Below are positions 7,945-16,443 of a stretch of 64,000 nucleotides of DNA, in pieces. Numbering within the stretch: position 1 is the stretch's first letter; each line of letters begins with the position of its first letter. The stretch is taken from assembly GCF_016595435.1 (NCBI RefSeq), contig NZ_JAENIJ010000006.1, positions 62,001 through 126,000 of the forward strand, given 5' to 3'. Origin of the DNA: Luteolibacter pohnpeiensis. GTDB lineage: Bacteria > Verrucomicrobiota > Verrucomicrobiia > Verrucomicrobiales > Akkermansiaceae. Under the pieces are notes generated by a model, which made no database searches, had not been told where the DNA came from, and saw nothing but the letters and a program-made list of their open reading frames with translations. The translations under genes and the position numbers were made by a program.

Positions 7945-8799
7945 TTACTGCAGGCTTTTCAGTCTCTTCTCCGCTTCATCGGCAATGGCGGTGCCTTGGC
8001 CTTCCCGTTTTGCGGAGATGAGGAGAGCGATGGCTTCTTCCCGGCGATTGCGGGAGGCGAGAATTTTGGAGGCATTCATTTCAGCAGCAGCATTGATGAT
8101 CATGCCCCCCGTTGGGTAGAGCGTGCTGACGGCGAGATAAGCCTCCAAGGCTTCATCGTCGCGCTTTGCGGATTTGAGCAAATTGGCGCGGAAAAAGCTG
8201 GAGTAGGCACTGACGTCGGCGGGCGATTCATCGCTGGCCTCTGTTGCGAGAAGGGCAAGGCGTTCATCCAGCGGGGTGGCAGCTGTGATGAGCAGGGCTT
8301 TGCCAAGCGCGACCATCGGATCGGTGCCGGATTCGGGGGTAGCGTCGGAAATTTGTTTGCCGAGATCTTCCGCCTTGGCCTTGAAGCCACTGAGAGCGTT
8401 TGCGACCAGAGCGGCACGGGCAGTTTCCAGCCAGAAGTTGCCCGGAATTTTTGCGGTGACCTTATGCTCGTCAAGGATCGGCTCCAGGACTTTGAGCGCG
8501 TCCGATGGCTTGTTCATCAGAAGCAAGGCGATGCCCTGGTTGATCTCAATCGGCTTCTGGCCCTGAATGTGCGAAGCTAGGCTGAGCGGGAACGTCTGGC
8601 CTTGGGTAAAGCCGTTCATGGCTTTTTTCACCGTGATTTTGTCGTCCTTTACCGTGACGGCATCAAACGGCAACGTGCGGCTGCCGACGAATGCGATCTG
8701 GAGTGGGGTGGCCTGCTGATCCTGGGCGTGAAGAACTGGCGAAAAGGTAAGAGCCAGGGCAAGGAGCGGCGACCAGGGGAGAAAGGAAGGTTTTTTCAT
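7945..8799 (-). CDS. Exported TPR-like protein of ExbBD operon
   Basis: A 284-residue protein with an N-terminal signal peptide (KKPSFLPWSPLLALALTFSPVLHAQ, cut after Ala). The body is helical and TPR-like: 'GIALLLMNKPSDALKVLEPIL', 'SFFRANLLKSAKRDDEALEAYLAVSTLYP', 'AEMNASKILASRNRREEAIALL'. No enzyme motif is seen. It starts 11 bases after the 963-residue TPR gene ends. A role as a periplasmic scaffold between the motor and its load is inferred from position only. Confidence 0.78.
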   Translation of the reverse strand: MKKPSFLPWSPLLALALTFSPVLHAQDQQATPLQIAFVGSRTLPFDAVTVKDDKITVKKAMNGFTQGQTFPLSLASHIQGQKPIEINQGIALLLMNKPSDALKVLEPILDEHKVTAKIPGNFWLETARAALVANALSGFKAKAEDLGKQISDATPESGTDPMVALGKALLITAATPLDERLALLATEASDESPADVSAYSSFFRANLLKSAKRDDEALEAYLAVSTLYPTGGMIINAAAEMNASKILASRNRREEAIALLISAKREGQGTAIADEAEKRLKSLQ

Positions 8800-8810
8800 G
8801 TGAAATCTGA

Positions 8811-11702
8811 TCAGGGGAGAAGCTTCTTGGCTTGTTTGGCCCGTTCGGTGTCCTTGAGTTTTGGTTCGTCGGCCAGTTGTTGGAGCGTTTTGGTGGCGAT
8901 TTCAGTTTCGCCAAGTTCGCCAAGGACTTCGTAGGCATCCCAGTAGGCTTCCGCGCAGACTTCCGGGTAGGCTTTGTAAGCACTGTAGACCCGTTGATAA
9001 TAAGCGTGGGCTTTTCTCAGGCACTCGACCTTGGCAGTGCCGGCTTTTTGGTCACCGTATTTGCGGTAGATTTCCGCCCACAGCATGTAAGCTTGCGGGA
9101 TGTAGATGCCGCGGAACTGTTTGTCGCCGGTGATCTCAGTTGCCAATTTTTCGGCTTCTTCGAGTTTTCCGGTCTTGGTGAGCGCTTCCAGCTCGCCGAC
9201 TTTGGCTTCGCGGTAGCGGGACATTCCGGGGTTGTTGGCGAGGGTGTCTTGGAAGAGTTCAAGAGCCTTGTCGTTTTCGCCGCGGGCAAGTGCCACGCGT
9301 CCCAAGCCGACCGGGCCCGCATCGGCAAAGGATGAATCTTTGTAGCGGTCGGTCAGGCGCTGGAACATTGCCTCGGCTTTGTCCAGATCTCCATCTTTGA
9401 GAAGAATTTCACCGGAAACCGCGAGCAATGCAGGGCTGAGAGCCGCAGGGTCTGGAGTCGTGGTGGCGATCCCTTTGAGATAGAGATCGGCCTGCTCCTT
9501 GTTCCGCATCGACTCAGCGAGTCGGGCACGCGCGTAGTAAATCCGAGCGGTTGTGGTCGGGCTTTCCTGGCCTTCTGCCGCTTTGTCGAGGATGCCGACC
9601 AGCTTGTCCATCAGCTCATCCATGTTGGTTTCGCTGATTTGTTTGCGTGACCGAGGGACCAGCGTGCTGACCAATTGGTCGATCAGGAATTCGACTTGCT
9701 CATTGGTTGGGTCGCCAATGGTGTTTTTCAGCTGTTTGGCCAGAAGCTCGGCCGCTTCTTCGCCTTTGCCTTGGCGGAGTTTCATTTTGGCAACCCAGGT
9801 GGAAGAGATGAGTGCGAGCTGGGAGCCCTTCATCTTATCCATGATTTCCGCGTGGAGATTGGCAATGCCGTCCCAATCCTTCTTCTTCTGCAGGATGGAA
9901 GTGGCGGTATCGATCGCGTATTGGGTCACTTCAGGGTTCTTGGATGCCCAGATCGCCCGAATGTAATACTCCAACGCCTTGTCCTCGGCGCCTTTCTTCT
10001 TCTGATCGTAGACGTCACCAATCAACGTGAGCATTGAGCCGATCGAAACATCCTCTGGGTGGCCGTCGATATAACTATTCAAGTCCTTGATGATCTTGTC
10101 CGACTGATCTTCTTCCTTGTCTTGGAAATCGATGAACGACAGGCGGTAGTGGACATCGCCGGCATATTTTCCTTCCGGATAGCGCCGCAGGTAATTTTCA
10201 CATGCAGCCAGCGTTTCCTTATATTCGCCGGTCAGGAAATTTGCCATGGCGACGCGGTAAATCGCATCTTCCAGCAATTCGCTGTTCGGGAAATCCTTCT
10301 GGAAACTGCTAAAGAGAGCGGCCGCTTGTTTGAACTGGCCGTCCTGAAACATCGCGACACCTTCGTAGAACTTGTAGCGATCCAGATTCGGAGATTCCGG
10401 GAATCGGGCTTCAAGATCTTGATAGAATTTCAGCAGCTCAGGCCATTTCCGTGCTTGGGCAAGACCATCACCTGCGATCAGGGCTACCTGTTCCAGATTG
10501 TCAGCTTTCGGGTATTTTTCCAGGAACTGCATGGCGAGTTTCTGAATGTGGTCCGAGTCCTTGAGCTGGGTGTAGACGAAAATCTCTGAATAAGCGGCAG
10601 TCTCCGCATCGGAGGCTGTTGGGTATTTGGTCCGGATGGTGCGGAAGCACAGAAGTGCCTCTTCGTAGCGGTCCAGGTAATAAAGCGCGCGACCACGGCG
10701 CATCAGGAGAGCGGCATCCAGATCGGTTTTATCCTCAATGGCCTTTTTCGCTTGGGTCGTCAGATCCAGCGAGTTTTTCAGCTCCGAGAGTTTTTCGGAA
10801 AGAGTGGTGGAGCGCTGCTCAATCGGCTTGGCGCTTTCCTTTTTCACCTTTTCCTCGAGATCTTTGACCTCGTCCTTCATTTTCTCGATCGAGCGACCTT
10901 GTGTTTCGAGAATTTGGTAGCGCGGCGGAATCGATCGATAAAGAGCAAGCGCGCCAGCGTAGTCGGAGTCGGAAATCAGTTGGTCACCCTCGACGATGAC
11001 TTGGTTCGCATACCACGCAATGGCATCGCGAACACCCGGCTGATTGATCAGGCGGTCGAGGTAGGAAACCAAATCGTCCAACTTCTCGGTCCGGGCCAGC
11101 AGGGTGACGACGGAAACCGCAGCATTTGTTTGCTGGGGAGTTCGGACGTCAGAACCCATCAAGGTGCGGAAAACCTGGAGCGCCTCGTCATTGCGATCGG
11201 TCTCCATGTAGACATTGCCCAGGGAAAGTCCGGCTTCGGTGCGGTATTCTGGGTCTGCGGCTGCGGTTCGCAGCGCATCAATCGCCAGTTTGTATTTCTC
11301 AGGAGTCGCTTGGGCAGCGCAGGCACGACCGAGGCCGAGGTAGGCGCGTGTCGTATACTCGCCTTTGGGAAACTGGGCGACACAGGCGGCAAATGCTTTT
11401 TCCGCTTCTGGGTATTTTTCGTCGAGAAGGTAGGCCAGGCCGATGTTGAACCGGAGCATCTCAAGAGGCGCTCCTTTGTTTTCCTTCACCAGTTCATAAA
11501 GAGTGTTCAGCGTGCTAGCTGCAGTTTCGTATTCCTTCGATGCAAACGCTTCGCTCGCCTTGTCAAACAGAGCGCTCGGATCGGAAGCATTGTTGGTAGC
11601 TGACGCCTGCGCGAACGCTGTGCTGGGCACCCACACCGGGGAAGATGCCGCGAGAACTGCACACAAAAGCTGTGCCTGGAAATGGGATTTTTTGAGAGCC
11701 AT
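8811..11702 (-). CDS. Large exported TPR-repeat protein of ExbBD operon
   Basis: A 963-residue protein. The signal peptide covers about residues 1-31 (ends 'STAFAQA'). Tandem TPR units run through the rest: 'NIGLAYLLDEKYPEAEKAFAACVAQFPKGEY', 'RGRALYYLDRYEEALLCFRTIRTKYPTAS', 'FQKDFPNSELLEDAIYRVAMANFLTGEYKETLAACENYLRRYPEGKYAGDVHYRL' in pieces, and others to the C terminus. A Lys/Glu-rich coiled stretch near residues 265-310 breaks the array. It is likely a periplasmic or outer-membrane-facing superhelix that binds other envelope proteins. It follows the TonB-like gene by 106 bases. Confidence 0.85.
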   Translation of the reverse strand: MALKKSHFQAQLLCAVLAASSPVWVPSTAFAQASATNNASDPSALFDKASEAFASKEYETAASTLNTLYELVKENKGAPLEMLRFNIGLAYLLDEKYPEAEKAFAACVAQFPKGEYTTRAYLGLGRACAAQATPEKYKLAIDALRTAAADPEYRTEAGLSLGNVYMETDRNDEALQVFRTLMGSDVRTPQQTNAAVSVVTLLARTEKLDDLVSYLDRLINQPGVRDAIAWYANQVIVEGDQLISDSDYAGALALYRSIPPRYQILETQGRSIEKMKDEVKDLEEKVKKESAKPIEQRSTTLSEKLSELKNSLDLTTQAKKAIEDKTDLDAALLMRRGRALYYLDRYEEALLCFRTIRTKYPTASDAETAAYSEIFVYTQLKDSDHIQKLAMQFLEKYPKADNLEQVALIAGDGLAQARKWPELLKFYQDLEARFPESPNLDRYKFYEGVAMFQDGQFKQAAALFSSFQKDFPNSELLEDAIYRVAMANFLTGEYKETLAACENYLRRYPEGKYAGDVHYRLSFIDFQDKEEDQSDKIIKDLNSYIDGHPEDVSIGSMLTLIGDVYDQKKKGAEDKALEYYIRAIWASKNPEVTQYAIDTATSILQKKKDWDGIANLHAEIMDKMKGSQLALISSTWVAKMKLRQGKGEEAAELLAKQLKNTIGDPTNEQVEFLIDQLVSTLVPRSRKQISETNMDELMDKLVGILDKAAEGQESPTTTARIYYARARLAESMRNKEQADLYLKGIATTTPDPAALSPALLAVSGEILLKDGDLDKAEAMFQRLTDRYKDSSFADAGPVGLGRVALARGENDKALELFQDTLANNPGMSRYREAKVGELEALTKTGKLEEAEKLATEITGDKQFRGIYIPQAYMLWAEIYRKYGDQKAGTAKVECLRKAHAYYQRVYSAYKAYPEVCAEAYWDAYEVLGELGETEIATKTLQQLADEPKLKDTERAKQAKKLLP

Positions 11703-11808
11703 ACGAACCGTTCGACTGTTTCTTCAATTGTGCTCCTGCCTTGTCAAGCTGAAGGTCGAGAAGCGATTTGGATCTTGATGGAAGAGGGGGGATTATTCTC
11801 CGGCCGCC

Positions 11809-13143
11809 TTAAATCTTGAGTTTGCCACGAGTGTTTGCGAGCTTCCAAGGGCGCTCTTTCTTACTGAATGGAGGCGCGTTGTTGCCGGTGGTGTTTTCCG
11901 GAACGCTCTCATCCAATCTGAATAGCGGCAGGATCGGGGCCCCCGTGCTTGATTTTTCGTAATCCGCACCAATTTCTTCGATCAGCAGAGTGGTGCAGAA
12001 AAGTCCGCCCGGAAGCTCGCTGATGAGAATTTCGATCGGATAGGAAGAGCCGGCCTTGACGTTGAAAGTAGCTCCTGCGGCCAATCCGTTGATGGTGGAA
12101 TTCCATTGTTCGGTGCTTGGATACTTGTAGTAAGTGAGCGGGAGTTTCATCGGTAGCTTCCGATGGGTAAGGTCTTCAAGCTGTTGGCTTTCCGAATCGC
12201 CGCGCAGGGCGGGAAGGAATGCCTTGAAGCTGAATCCGCAGGTGCCGGATGAGCAGCCGTAGTCAAAAACATTCTTTTTGTTGAAGCGGACAGTCAGAAC
12301 GTCATCGCCAGCTCCGACAAAGCGGAATTTGCCGGTTTTAGGTGCAATCACATCGCCGCGGTAGATGACTGCCCAGCGGCTTGGTTGAACGTCCTTTTCG
12401 CAGTTGAACGCAGCAGGCGCCTCATCTGCGGGCATTTCAGGAATGTAGATCTTGGTTTGGTAAAGCGTCTGAGGAGCCTTGAAATACTTCGCGAGTTTAC
12501 GCTCATTCCAGCCGCTATCGACGAAGTCGGCAATGGTGGCCAAAGTATCCTGAACCGAAATGTTGGTGGATTCACGCTCATCGGTTTGCTTGAAGTCATA
12601 GAAAGTGCCGACGAGTGCGTTGCCGCTAGGGTTGGGCATACCGAATGGATTGGCACCGGTGCCGAGGCCGCCCATGCCAGGGCCGCTGCCGCTGCCGAAA
12701 CCTGTCCCGTTACCAGTGCCCCGGCCGCCGCCGGAGCCGGAGCCGCCAAGACCGCCGGAAAGTCCTCCCTGGCCGAGTGCGGCAAGCGGATTAATATCAG
12801 ACATGGTGTCTGGATCAGGCAGGGTGAAGTTGCTGGTCACATCCATCGCTGCGACCCGCGGCATGTTCTGCTGAATCATGTTCGCCATGCGCTTCTGCTG
12901 AGTTTTGTTCTCAGAGCTAGGGGGGCCACCGCCGCCGCCTTTTGGAAGGAATTCGACGTCTTTATCTTTATCCGCTGGCTGAACGATTTTGATGATCCAG
13001 ATCAGGCCGACAGCCAGGAGAATCACATGGAAGCCGATGGAAATAAAGAGTGAGCCACCGCCAAGTCTGCGCCAAAATGAGAGTTTGGGTTTCTCTGCAG
13101 AAGTGGCTTGGGCTGCCAAATGTTGATAATTGTCGCCGTTCAT
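11809..13143 (-). CDS. TonB-like membrane protein with Gly-rich linker and PA14-like domain
   Basis: A 444-residue protein. ATG at 13143 is chosen because GGAG lies 8 bases upstream; the longer frame to 13200 would need TTG. A cytoplasmic N terminus is followed by one membrane helix ('SLFISIGFHVILLAVGLIWIIKIV', about residues 33-56). Next come a Lys/Asp/Gly/Pro segment and a long Gly/Ser spacer (about 125-185). The C-terminal half contains 'VIYRGDVIAPKTGKFRF' and 'GAGDDVLTVRFNKKNVFDYG', which look like a PA14-type beta domain. The anchor-linker-domain layout recalls TonB, but I see no TonB C-terminal signature. It heads the ExbBD operon, so it may be the motor's load-bearing partner; this is inference. 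Confidence 0.72.
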   Translation of the reverse strand: MNGDNYQHLAAQATSAEKPKLSFWRRLGGGSLFISIGFHVILLAVGLIWIIKIVQPADKDKDVEFLPKGGGGGPPSSENKTQQKRMANMIQQNMPRVAAMDVTSNFTLPDPDTMSDINPLAALGQGGLSGGLGGSGSGGGRGTGNGTGFGSGSGPGMGGLGTGANPFGMPNPSGNALVGTFYDFKQTDERESTNISVQDTLATIADFVDSGWNERKLAKYFKAPQTLYQTKIYIPEMPADEAPAAFNCEKDVQPSRWAVIYRGDVIAPKTGKFRFVGAGDDVLTVRFNKKNVFDYGCSSGTCGFSFKAFLPALRGDSESQQLEDLTHRKLPMKLPLTYYKYPSTEQWNSTINGLAAGATFNVKAGSSYPIEILISELPGGLFCTTLLIEEIGADYEKSSTGAPILPLFRLDESVPENTTGNNAPPFSKKERPWKLANTRGKLKI

Positions 13144-13317
13144 TCGCGTATCTCCGGGTTCCGTTTTTCCAAAACAAGCCCCAACATTCATCGGAGGCAA
13201 GGATCAAAAACGTGCGGTCGCGTTTGAAATCAAGCTATTCTCATCTTAATTTCGCGACTTTTTGGGTTTGTGGGGTTTTAGGTGGTTTCCAAGTCGCGAA
13301 ATAAATTGCACCATTTG

Positions 13318-13995
13318 TCAACTGGCTGGCTGCCCCTTGCGTGCGAGCCAAATGGGATGCAACCGCGGTTTCTTGGCATTTGCCGAAGCGGGGACTGAAT
13401 ATTCGGCAACATCGAACCCGGCTCGTTGCAGGTTGCGGTAGAGATTTGCTGACGGGCGACTGCTGGCTATGGCGAGCAGACCGCCGGGTTGGAGCGCTTC
13501 GTAGGCAGCGGACAACCAACGTTTTTCATCGGTCCATGGGCGATTGCGCGGACCCATTGGAGAGGCGTCCAAATGGATTAAAATCGCATGTAGAGTTCCC
13601 GCGTGAGGCGTCAGGCCGGTTGGGCCTGGGTCCGATTCCACGGTGATTCTCGCATCTTTTCCGATCGGGCTGTCTGGAAGGAAGTTCTCGTGCCAGCTCA
13701 GCAACTGATCAAGTGGCTCCGCCACGTAAAATTTGGCCCGCTTTTGAAGCAATTCGCCTTGGACTGCCTGGATCATGTGACCGAGGCCGGCGCCGCAGAA
13801 CCAGATCGCTGGCTGACGTGCGGGGCGGAACGGGGCGCAGGCAAGCCTCGCCAGCTCTTCTTCTGCGGACTTCGTGGAAGGGCCGCAGATTTGTTGGCCG
13901 TGAACCAATAGATACCGGCGTCCATCGTGTTCCTGCAGAACGAGCGGTGATCCATCAGGAAGTTCGGTTTCGGCGAGGTTGATTCTTGGTTTCAT
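13318..13995 (-). CDS. Putative SAM-dependent methyltransferase / spermidine synthase-like protein
   Basis: A 225-residue cytosolic protein. 'IWFCGAGLGHMIQAV' looks like the glycine-rich SAM-binding motif I of a Rossmann-fold methyltransferase. 'AKFYVAEPLDQLL' follows as the acidic second strand, and 'AYEALQPGGLLAIASSRPSANLYRNLQRAGFDV' resembles the end of the fold in spermidine synthase-like proteins. The N-terminal strand-rich part ('ETELPDGSPLVLQEHDGRRYLLVHGQQI') fits that family too. The substrate is unknown. It lies 174 bases upstream of the ExbBD operon on the same strand and may be independent of it. Confidence 0.65.
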   Translation of the reverse strand: MKPRINLAETELPDGSPLVLQEHDGRRYLLVHGQQICGPSTKSAEEELARLACAPFRPARQPAIWFCGAGLGHMIQAVQGELLQKRAKFYVAEPLDQLLSWHENFLPDSPIGKDARITVESDPGPTGLTPHAGTLHAILIHLDASPMGPRNRPWTDEKRWLSAAYEALQPGGLLAIASSRPSANLYRNLQRAGFDVAEYSVPASANAKKPRLHPIWLARKGQPAS

Positions 13996-14045
13996 TTTCG
14001 GTTGCTGCTTGAAATGGTCGGAAAATTGAATGAGATCAGAATGCT

Positions 14046-14375
14046 ATGTCAAACGACTCGGAAAATCCTAATGAGCATGGAGTAAGGCCTTCGCCATCAC
14101 CCGTAAATTCAGCGCGTTCTGAAAAAGAGATATCCGAGAAAAAGACCGTCGCAGGCGTTTTAGGTATCGCGGTACTTGGTGGTTTTGGAGTCCATAAATT
14201 CTATCTGGGTTACCAGAAAGAAGGGATCATCATGCTATTGATCACGCTCCTGACCTGTGGTGCTGCTTTTGTGCCGGTTTGGATTGTTGGGATCATCGAA
14301 GGTGTGCTCTATCTCACCAAATCAAACGCCGAATTCGACGCGACTTACCTGACCGGACGCAAGCCGTGGTTCTAA
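14046..14375 (+). CDS. TM2 domain-containing membrane protein
   Basis: A 109-residue protein. A polar, likely disordered N terminus of about 35 residues precedes the TM2 domain: 'VAGVLGIAVLGGFGVHKFYLGYQKEGIIMLLITLLTCGAAFVPVWIVGIIEGVLYL' in two hydrophobic hairpin helices separated by the 'G.H.FYLG' turn typical of the family. It is an inner-membrane protein whose role is generally unknown. It is followed by a strong bidirectional terminator and faces the HU gene. Confidence 0.88.
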   Translation: MSNDSENPNEHGVRPSPSPVNSARSEKEISEKKTVAGVLGIAVLGGFGVHKFYLGYQKEGIIMLLITLLTCGAAFVPVWIVGIIEGVLYLTKSNAEFDATYLTGRKPWF

Positions 14376-14399
14376 TTGTAATCCCTTGATCATCAATTG

Positions 14400-14432
14400 A
14401 AAACCCCGGCCCTTGCCGGGTCGGGGTTTTTC
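14400..14432. terminator. Bidirectional terminator between TM2 gene and HU gene
   Basis: AAAACCCCG pairs with CGGGGTTTT, extended by GCCC/GGGT around a short loop. There are A residues on the left and five T on the right (14427-14431). It serves both convergent genes. Confidence 0.85.
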
Positions 14433-14467
14433 AGGGTGGAATTCTGGAAAGATTCCAGGGCTCTGGA

Positions 14468-14743
14468 TTAGAGGCTGCCCTTCAACACGGAGGATGGCTT
14501 GAAGCTGACTGATTTGGAGGCAGCGATCTTCAAAGGCTCACCGGTCTTTGGGTTGCGGCCAAGGCGGGCAGCGCGCTTTTTCACTTCAAAAGTGCCGAAT
14601 CCGATGATTTGGACCTTTTTGTCTTTCTTCACGCCTTTGGCGATCGAATCGAGTACCGCTTCAACGGCTTCGTCTGCAGCGCGTTTTGTGGCATCTTTTC
14701 CGAGGGCTTTTTGGACGGCTTCTACGAGTTCAGCTTTGTTCAT
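14468..14743 (-). CDS. HU-family DNA-binding protein
   Basis: A 91-residue nucleoid protein. ATG at 14743 gives the usual HU start 'MNKAELVEAVQKAL'; an upstream extension to 14782 would begin with TTG and is less likely. The signature 'VQIIGFGTFEVKKRAARLGRNPKTGEPLKI' holds the DNA-binding beta arms, including the 'GRNPKTGE' tip. It should bind and bend DNA as a dimer. It is transcribed alone, converging on the TM2 gene. Confidence 0.95.
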   Translation of the reverse strand: MNKAELVEAVQKALGKDATKRAADEAVEAVLDSIAKGVKKDKKVQIIGFGTFEVKKRAARLGRNPKTGEPLKIAASKSVSFKPSSVLKGSL

Positions 14744-14979
14744 GGCAGCAGTGTTTGTGCGAGCCTCTGCGTAGGTTGGCAAGAGAAATTCGGGTGGCTG
14801 CAGATAGATTTTTTCCTAGAGCTTGCTTGACTTTGCGGGGTTTTTTATCGCCTCGCTGCTGGATGTTTATTGCTGATGCGAAGCTTTGAGGGCGGATTTC
14901 AAAATTGTTAGAATCTGTTAGATTGCAGGGATCTCGGGGTTGGATTGACGGCGTGGATGGCTTTCGTCAGGCTGGGTGA

Positions 14980-16317
14980 GTGAAGCTCGGGCAGGAATTG
15001 ATCGATGAAAAAGTCGTGGCAGGCGCTCGTGCGGTGATGGCCGCGGCTGCAGCGCTGCCTACAGAATCCTCGGTGGAGCAAGAGCTTGCGAGCGCGGCCC
15101 GGGCGCAGGAGCGAGGTTATTTTCTGCCGGATGAGGATGTGCTGGTTCGTCTACGGTATTCGCAGTACTTGACGGTTCGTGCCGCGCTGCTGGAAACAAT
15201 TGCGGATCTGAGTGTTGCTGCTGGGCGCGGATCTGCACAGTGGCAGGAGAAGCTGCCGGTTTTTGTGACGGCGTTCGCTGCGGCTTGTCTCCTAATGCGT
15301 GTGACGAGGTTTATTGTCGATCAGGCGGCGGAGCGATCGGTCGTCTGGAAGAAGCTGGATGAGGCGGATGGGCCTGCTGGAATTCCACGGAAAACGTTCA
15401 CTTCGCTTTATAAATCGTCGTCTTCAGGGGAAAATGCATGGCGATTCATCGCGGCTGCGGACTTTTACTTCCGGAATCGAGGCAAAATCCGGCTCGCGGC
15501 AAAGGATCCGGTCGTCGGTCCGGTGGTGGAATTGTTGTTGGCGGAGGAGATGTGGATTGAACATCGGCGTCGCGATTTGCTGAGGCGCGCGGTTTCTTAT
15601 CGCTGGTATTCGTTTCTTCGGCGTCACCGCTCGGCCTGGAAGCAGGTTATGTTTGGGCTTTTCAAGGCATCTGGCAGCGCGATCGCCGAGCTTCGCCAAC
15701 CGGGGATCAAGCCTGCCGGGGCCCCTAAGCGGATGACTGACGAAATGCGATCCATGCTGCTGGCGCGGGTTCGGCCGGGCGACGTGTTCGTCACGCGGCA
15801 TGATGATGCGATGAGCAATCTCTTCCTGCCTGGTTTTTGGCCACATGCGGCATTTTACTTGGGTGAGGGTGACGGATCCTCGGTCTGGGGAAAAAGCGGG
15901 GGAAGGTGGTTTTTGGAAGCAAAGAAGGATGGGGTTTTGTTCCGGGAAATTGCGGAAACCCTCTCAGTGGACTCTTGTGTGGTGTTGCGTCCGCCACTGA
16001 ATGATCAGGAAAGGATGGAGGGGCTTCAGCGCGCCACCTCTCACGCGGGGAAGCCCTACGACTTTTTGTTCGATTTCCGGACGGCGGACTGCCTGGCGTG
16101 CACCGAAGTGGTGTATCGGGGGCTGCATGGAATTGGCCCGATTCGATTCACGCTGCGCGAAGTCGGCGGCAGGCTGTGTTTGCCTGCAGAGGAGATGATT
16201 TCCCAAGCGTTGGAGTGTGGATTTGAGGTGGTCGCGACCGCGGGACTGGGGGGCGCGAAGGTTTTATTCGGGACGGCAGCGGAAATTGCCTTCCATGGTA
16301 GCCGACAGCCGGTGTAG
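14980..16317 (+). CDS. YiiX/YebB-like NlpC/P60-superfamily cysteine hydrolase with helical N-domain
   Basis: A 445-residue protein starting at GTG. Residues of about 1-240 are helical with Arg-rich stretches and no family I recognise. Residues of about 255-425 look like the permuted papain-like YiiX/YebB domain: 'RPGDVFVTRHDDAMSNLFLPGFWPHAAFYLG' in pieces supplies the catalytic His (His289), and 'DFRTADCLACTEVVYRGL' supplies the Cys (likely Cys374 in the 'CTE' context). Such domains cleave amide or ester bonds, often in lipid or peptidoglycan settings. There is no signal peptide, so a cytosolic or membrane-associated location is likely. The extra helical half is unusual. Confidence 0.78.
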   Translation: MKLGQELIDEKVVAGARAVMAAAAALPTESSVEQELASAARAQERGYFLPDEDVLVRLRYSQYLTVRAALLETIADLSVAAGRGSAQWQEKLPVFVTAFAAACLLMRVTRFIVDQAAERSVVWKKLDEADGPAGIPRKTFTSLYKSSSSGENAWRFIAAADFYFRNRGKIRLAAKDPVVGPVVELLLAEEMWIEHRRRDLLRRAVSYRWYSFLRRHRSAWKQVMFGLFKASGSAIAELRQPGIKPAGAPKRMTDEMRSMLLARVRPGDVFVTRHDDAMSNLFLPGFWPHAAFYLGEGDGSSVWGKSGGRWFLEAKKDGVLFREIAETLSVDSCVVLRPPLNDQERMEGLQRATSHAGKPYDFLFDFRTADCLACTEVVYRGLHGIGPIRFTLREVGGRLCLPAEEMISQALECGFEVVATAGLGGAKVLFGTAAEIAFHGSRQPV

Positions 16318-16357
16318 GGTTACCCGGAAAGCAGAGTTTTGCGGGGAAAATCGCCGC

Positions 16358-16375
16358 TTGTGAAATTTTTCACAA
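16358..16375. promoter_or_regulatory. CRP-type palindrome upstream of atpB
   Basis: TTGTGAAATTTTTCACAA is a perfect 8-base inverted repeat containing TGTGA-N6-TCACA, the half-site spacing of Crp/Fnr-family operators. It lies 68 bases before the atpB ATG, in the only sizeable gap upstream of the ATP synthase operon. No Crp-family gene is seen in the window, so the binding protein is unknown. Confidence 0.45.
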
Positions 16376-16443
16376 ATAGCTCTTGCGGTTTCCATCACCG
16401 TTACTTTAAGACCCACGCGCCCGACGCAATTGGGCTACCTCGC

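Noticed and set aside
13144..13200. 19-residue extension of the TonB-like protein
   Set aside because: It needs a TTG start, whereas ATG 13143 has a GGAG sequence at good spacing.
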